Of a DNA stretch of 13,837 nucleotides, positions 12,802 to 13,837 are shown in pieces (within the stretch, counting starts at the first letter, position 1; every line of letters starts with the position of its first letter). The stretch comes from Anaerolineae bacterium (GTDB lineage: Bacteria > Chloroflexota > Anaerolineae > 4572-78 > NAK82): NCBI GenBank assembly GCA_030597485.1, contig JAUVRU010000016.1:1-13837 (forward strand). Reading direction: 5' to 3'. A program made the position numbers and the translations under genes. The notes below the pieces were generated by a model. It had not been told where the DNA came from, did no database searches, and worked only from the letters and a program-made list of their open reading frames with translations.

Positions 12802-13803
12802 TCACGGTGCCGACTCACGAACAACCAGATCCACATCAATCTCAATCGGCGGGAACGAACTCATCGTATCGTCGAACATCGCCAGCAGGCGAGTCATCGA
12901 TTGACGGCCCACCTCATACTTGTCCACATAGATCGTGGTCAACGACGGACTTGCCATAGACGACATCCGGATATCGTCAAACCCGATGACTGCACAACCC
13001 CCGGGGACGGGACAGCCCTGATCGGCGCACAGTTGAGCCGCCCCCAGCGCCATCAGGTCGTTGTAGGCAAAAACCGCCGTGGTCTCGGGATGCTGTGTCA
13101 GCAGCCCGCTGGCGGCATCGTACCCACCCTCCACGGTTGGCGGCCCTGGCACGATGTGGTCTTCCGCCACAGGCAGGCCGTGTGCGCCCATTGCCTGGAG
13201 AAAACCCTCAACCCGCTGTACACTGCTGGGCGATGCAGCTGGCCCCGCCAGCATACCGATATTCCCATGTCCCCGGTTGACCAGGTGCGCCACGGCCAGC
13301 TCAGCCCCCTTGTGGTTGTCCACCAGGACCAGGCTGACCCCCGCAGACTCAAGCCAGCGGTTGAACACCACCAGGGGTTGATACTGGTCCGCGAAAGCTG
13401 CCAGCTCATCATCACTGATGCGAGACCCAAACAAAGCGATGCCGTCCACCGGTTGGGCCGCCAGCGAGTATAGTACCTGCAATTCCTGCTTGGGGCTTTC
13501 GTCAGTATTGCACAGGAAGACGTTGTAGTCTTTGGCCCGGGCCACATCCTGCATGCCGCGGGCAATCTCAGGAAAGAAGGGGTTGGTGATGTCGGGAACC
13601 ACCACCCCAATGGTATAGGTGCGTTGGGTGGCCAGCCCCTGAGCCACCCGACTGGGTCGGAAGCCCAACCGCTGCACCGCCTCCATCACCCGTCTCATAG
13701 TGTCAGGGCTGATCTCTTCTTTGTTGTTGATGGCCCGCGATACCGTCTGCCGTGACACTCCGGCGGCCCGAGCCACATCCTCGATGGTAACCCTTCGTCT
13801 CAT
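12802..13803 (-). CDS. LacI-family transcriptional regulator
   Basis: The 333-residue protein has the full LacI layout. An N-terminal helix-turn-helix is followed by the hinge: VTIEDVARAAGVSRQTVSRA at about 5-24, then PSRVAQGLATQRT. Next comes a periplasmic-binding-protein-like effector domain with TIGVVVPDITNPFFPEIARG, DGIALFGS, a conserved NDLMALG and GFDDI. These proteins usually repress sugar or sugar-acid operons until a ligand binds. ATG at 13801-13803 is chosen because MRRRVTIEDVARAAGVS is the usual family start, with a GGAG at 13815-13818 although the spacing of 11 nt is long; a GTG four codons upstream lacks a binding site. It lies immediately upstream of the SDR gene on the same strand and is the likely regulator of the downstream cluster. 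The effector is unknown, and the upstream promoter lies outside the window. Confidence 0.95.
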   Translation of the reverse strand: MRRRVTIEDVARAAGVSRQTVSRAINNKEEISPDTMRRVMEAVQRLGFRPSRVAQGLATQRTYTIGVVVPDITNPFFPEIARGMQDVARAKDYNVFLCNTDESPKQELQVLYSLAAQPVDGIALFGSRISDDELAAFADQYQPLVVFNRWLESAGVSLVLVDNHKGAELAVAHLVNRGHGNIGMLAGPAASPSSVQRVEGFLQAMGAHGLPVAEDHIVPGPPTVEGGYDAASGLLTQHPETTAVFAYNDLMALGAAQLCADQGCPVPGGCAVIGFDDIRMSSMASPSLTTIYVDKYEVGRQSMTRLLAMFDDTMSSFPPIEIDVDLVVRESAP

Positions 13804-13837
13804 CAGGTGAGGCACTCCGGTAGAAAGGAAAGCACCA

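Noticed and set aside
12691..13473. 260-codon plus-strand open frame opposite lacI
   Set aside because: It is antisense to an intact LacI regulator, and its composition is dominated by His, Arg and Gln.
1..13837. Mobile element, phage or integrated island
   Set aside because: There is no transposase, integrase, attachment-site duplication, tRNA or abrupt change in base composition that I can see; all genes share one strand and similar codon use.

Overview
The window holds ten complete or nearly complete genes and one partial gene, all on the minus strand. There are no rRNA, tRNA, transposase or CRISPR signatures. The DNA is GC-rich, and the genes open with ATG or GTG behind GGAG-type ribosome binding sites. 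The best guess for the source is a Chloroflexota (Anaerolineae-like) bacterium. The main reason is the C-terminal beta-rich domain of the PASTA kinase (W-Q-A, VFLHL, PVGGT.PT..W.PG, PPGEYWLRVGLYN), a module I associate with proteins of that phylum. A PASTA kinase, a LarA-family protein and a PPi-type phosphofructokinase fit this but do not prove it.

In transcription order (right to left), the first block looks like a sugar-acid catabolic cluster. It holds a LacI-family repressor (12802-13803), an SDR resembling D-mannonate oxidoreductase (11874-12710), a HAD phosphatase (10904-11800), a LarA-family nickel-pincer racemase/epimerase homologue (9559-10836), NADP 6-phosphogluconate dehydrogenase (7947-9401) and a phosphofructokinase with PPi-type active-site residues (6526-7818). 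D-mannonate and D-gluconate are C2 epimers, and some LarA homologues are known hexonate 2-epimerases. The block can therefore be read as a bridge from fructuronate through mannonate and gluconate to 6-phosphogluconate and the pentose phosphate pathway. A gluconokinase and the LarB/C/E cofactor genes would have to lie elsewhere.

The second block contains separate functions. A GT-B glycosyltransferase (5270-6385) closely resembles the DUF3524/GTDC1 family, whose animal member mannosylates queuosine in tRNA. A small heat-shock protein (4604-5071) is preceded by an unusual direct-repeat array. A membrane Ser/Thr kinase with PASTA repeats (2388-4211) has its own promoter and long leader. FtsH (296-2110) has a near-consensus promoter. 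The first 112 bases encode the N-terminus of a small membrane protein that runs off the window.

Non-coding structure includes an exact 7-bp-period repeat between lacI and the SDR gene, a 23-codon mini-ORF fitted precisely between the HAD and LarA genes, a terminator/attenuator-like hairpin in the gnd leader, and a possible pseudoknot in the phosphofructokinase leader. All functional links come from reading the sequence; no searches were run.
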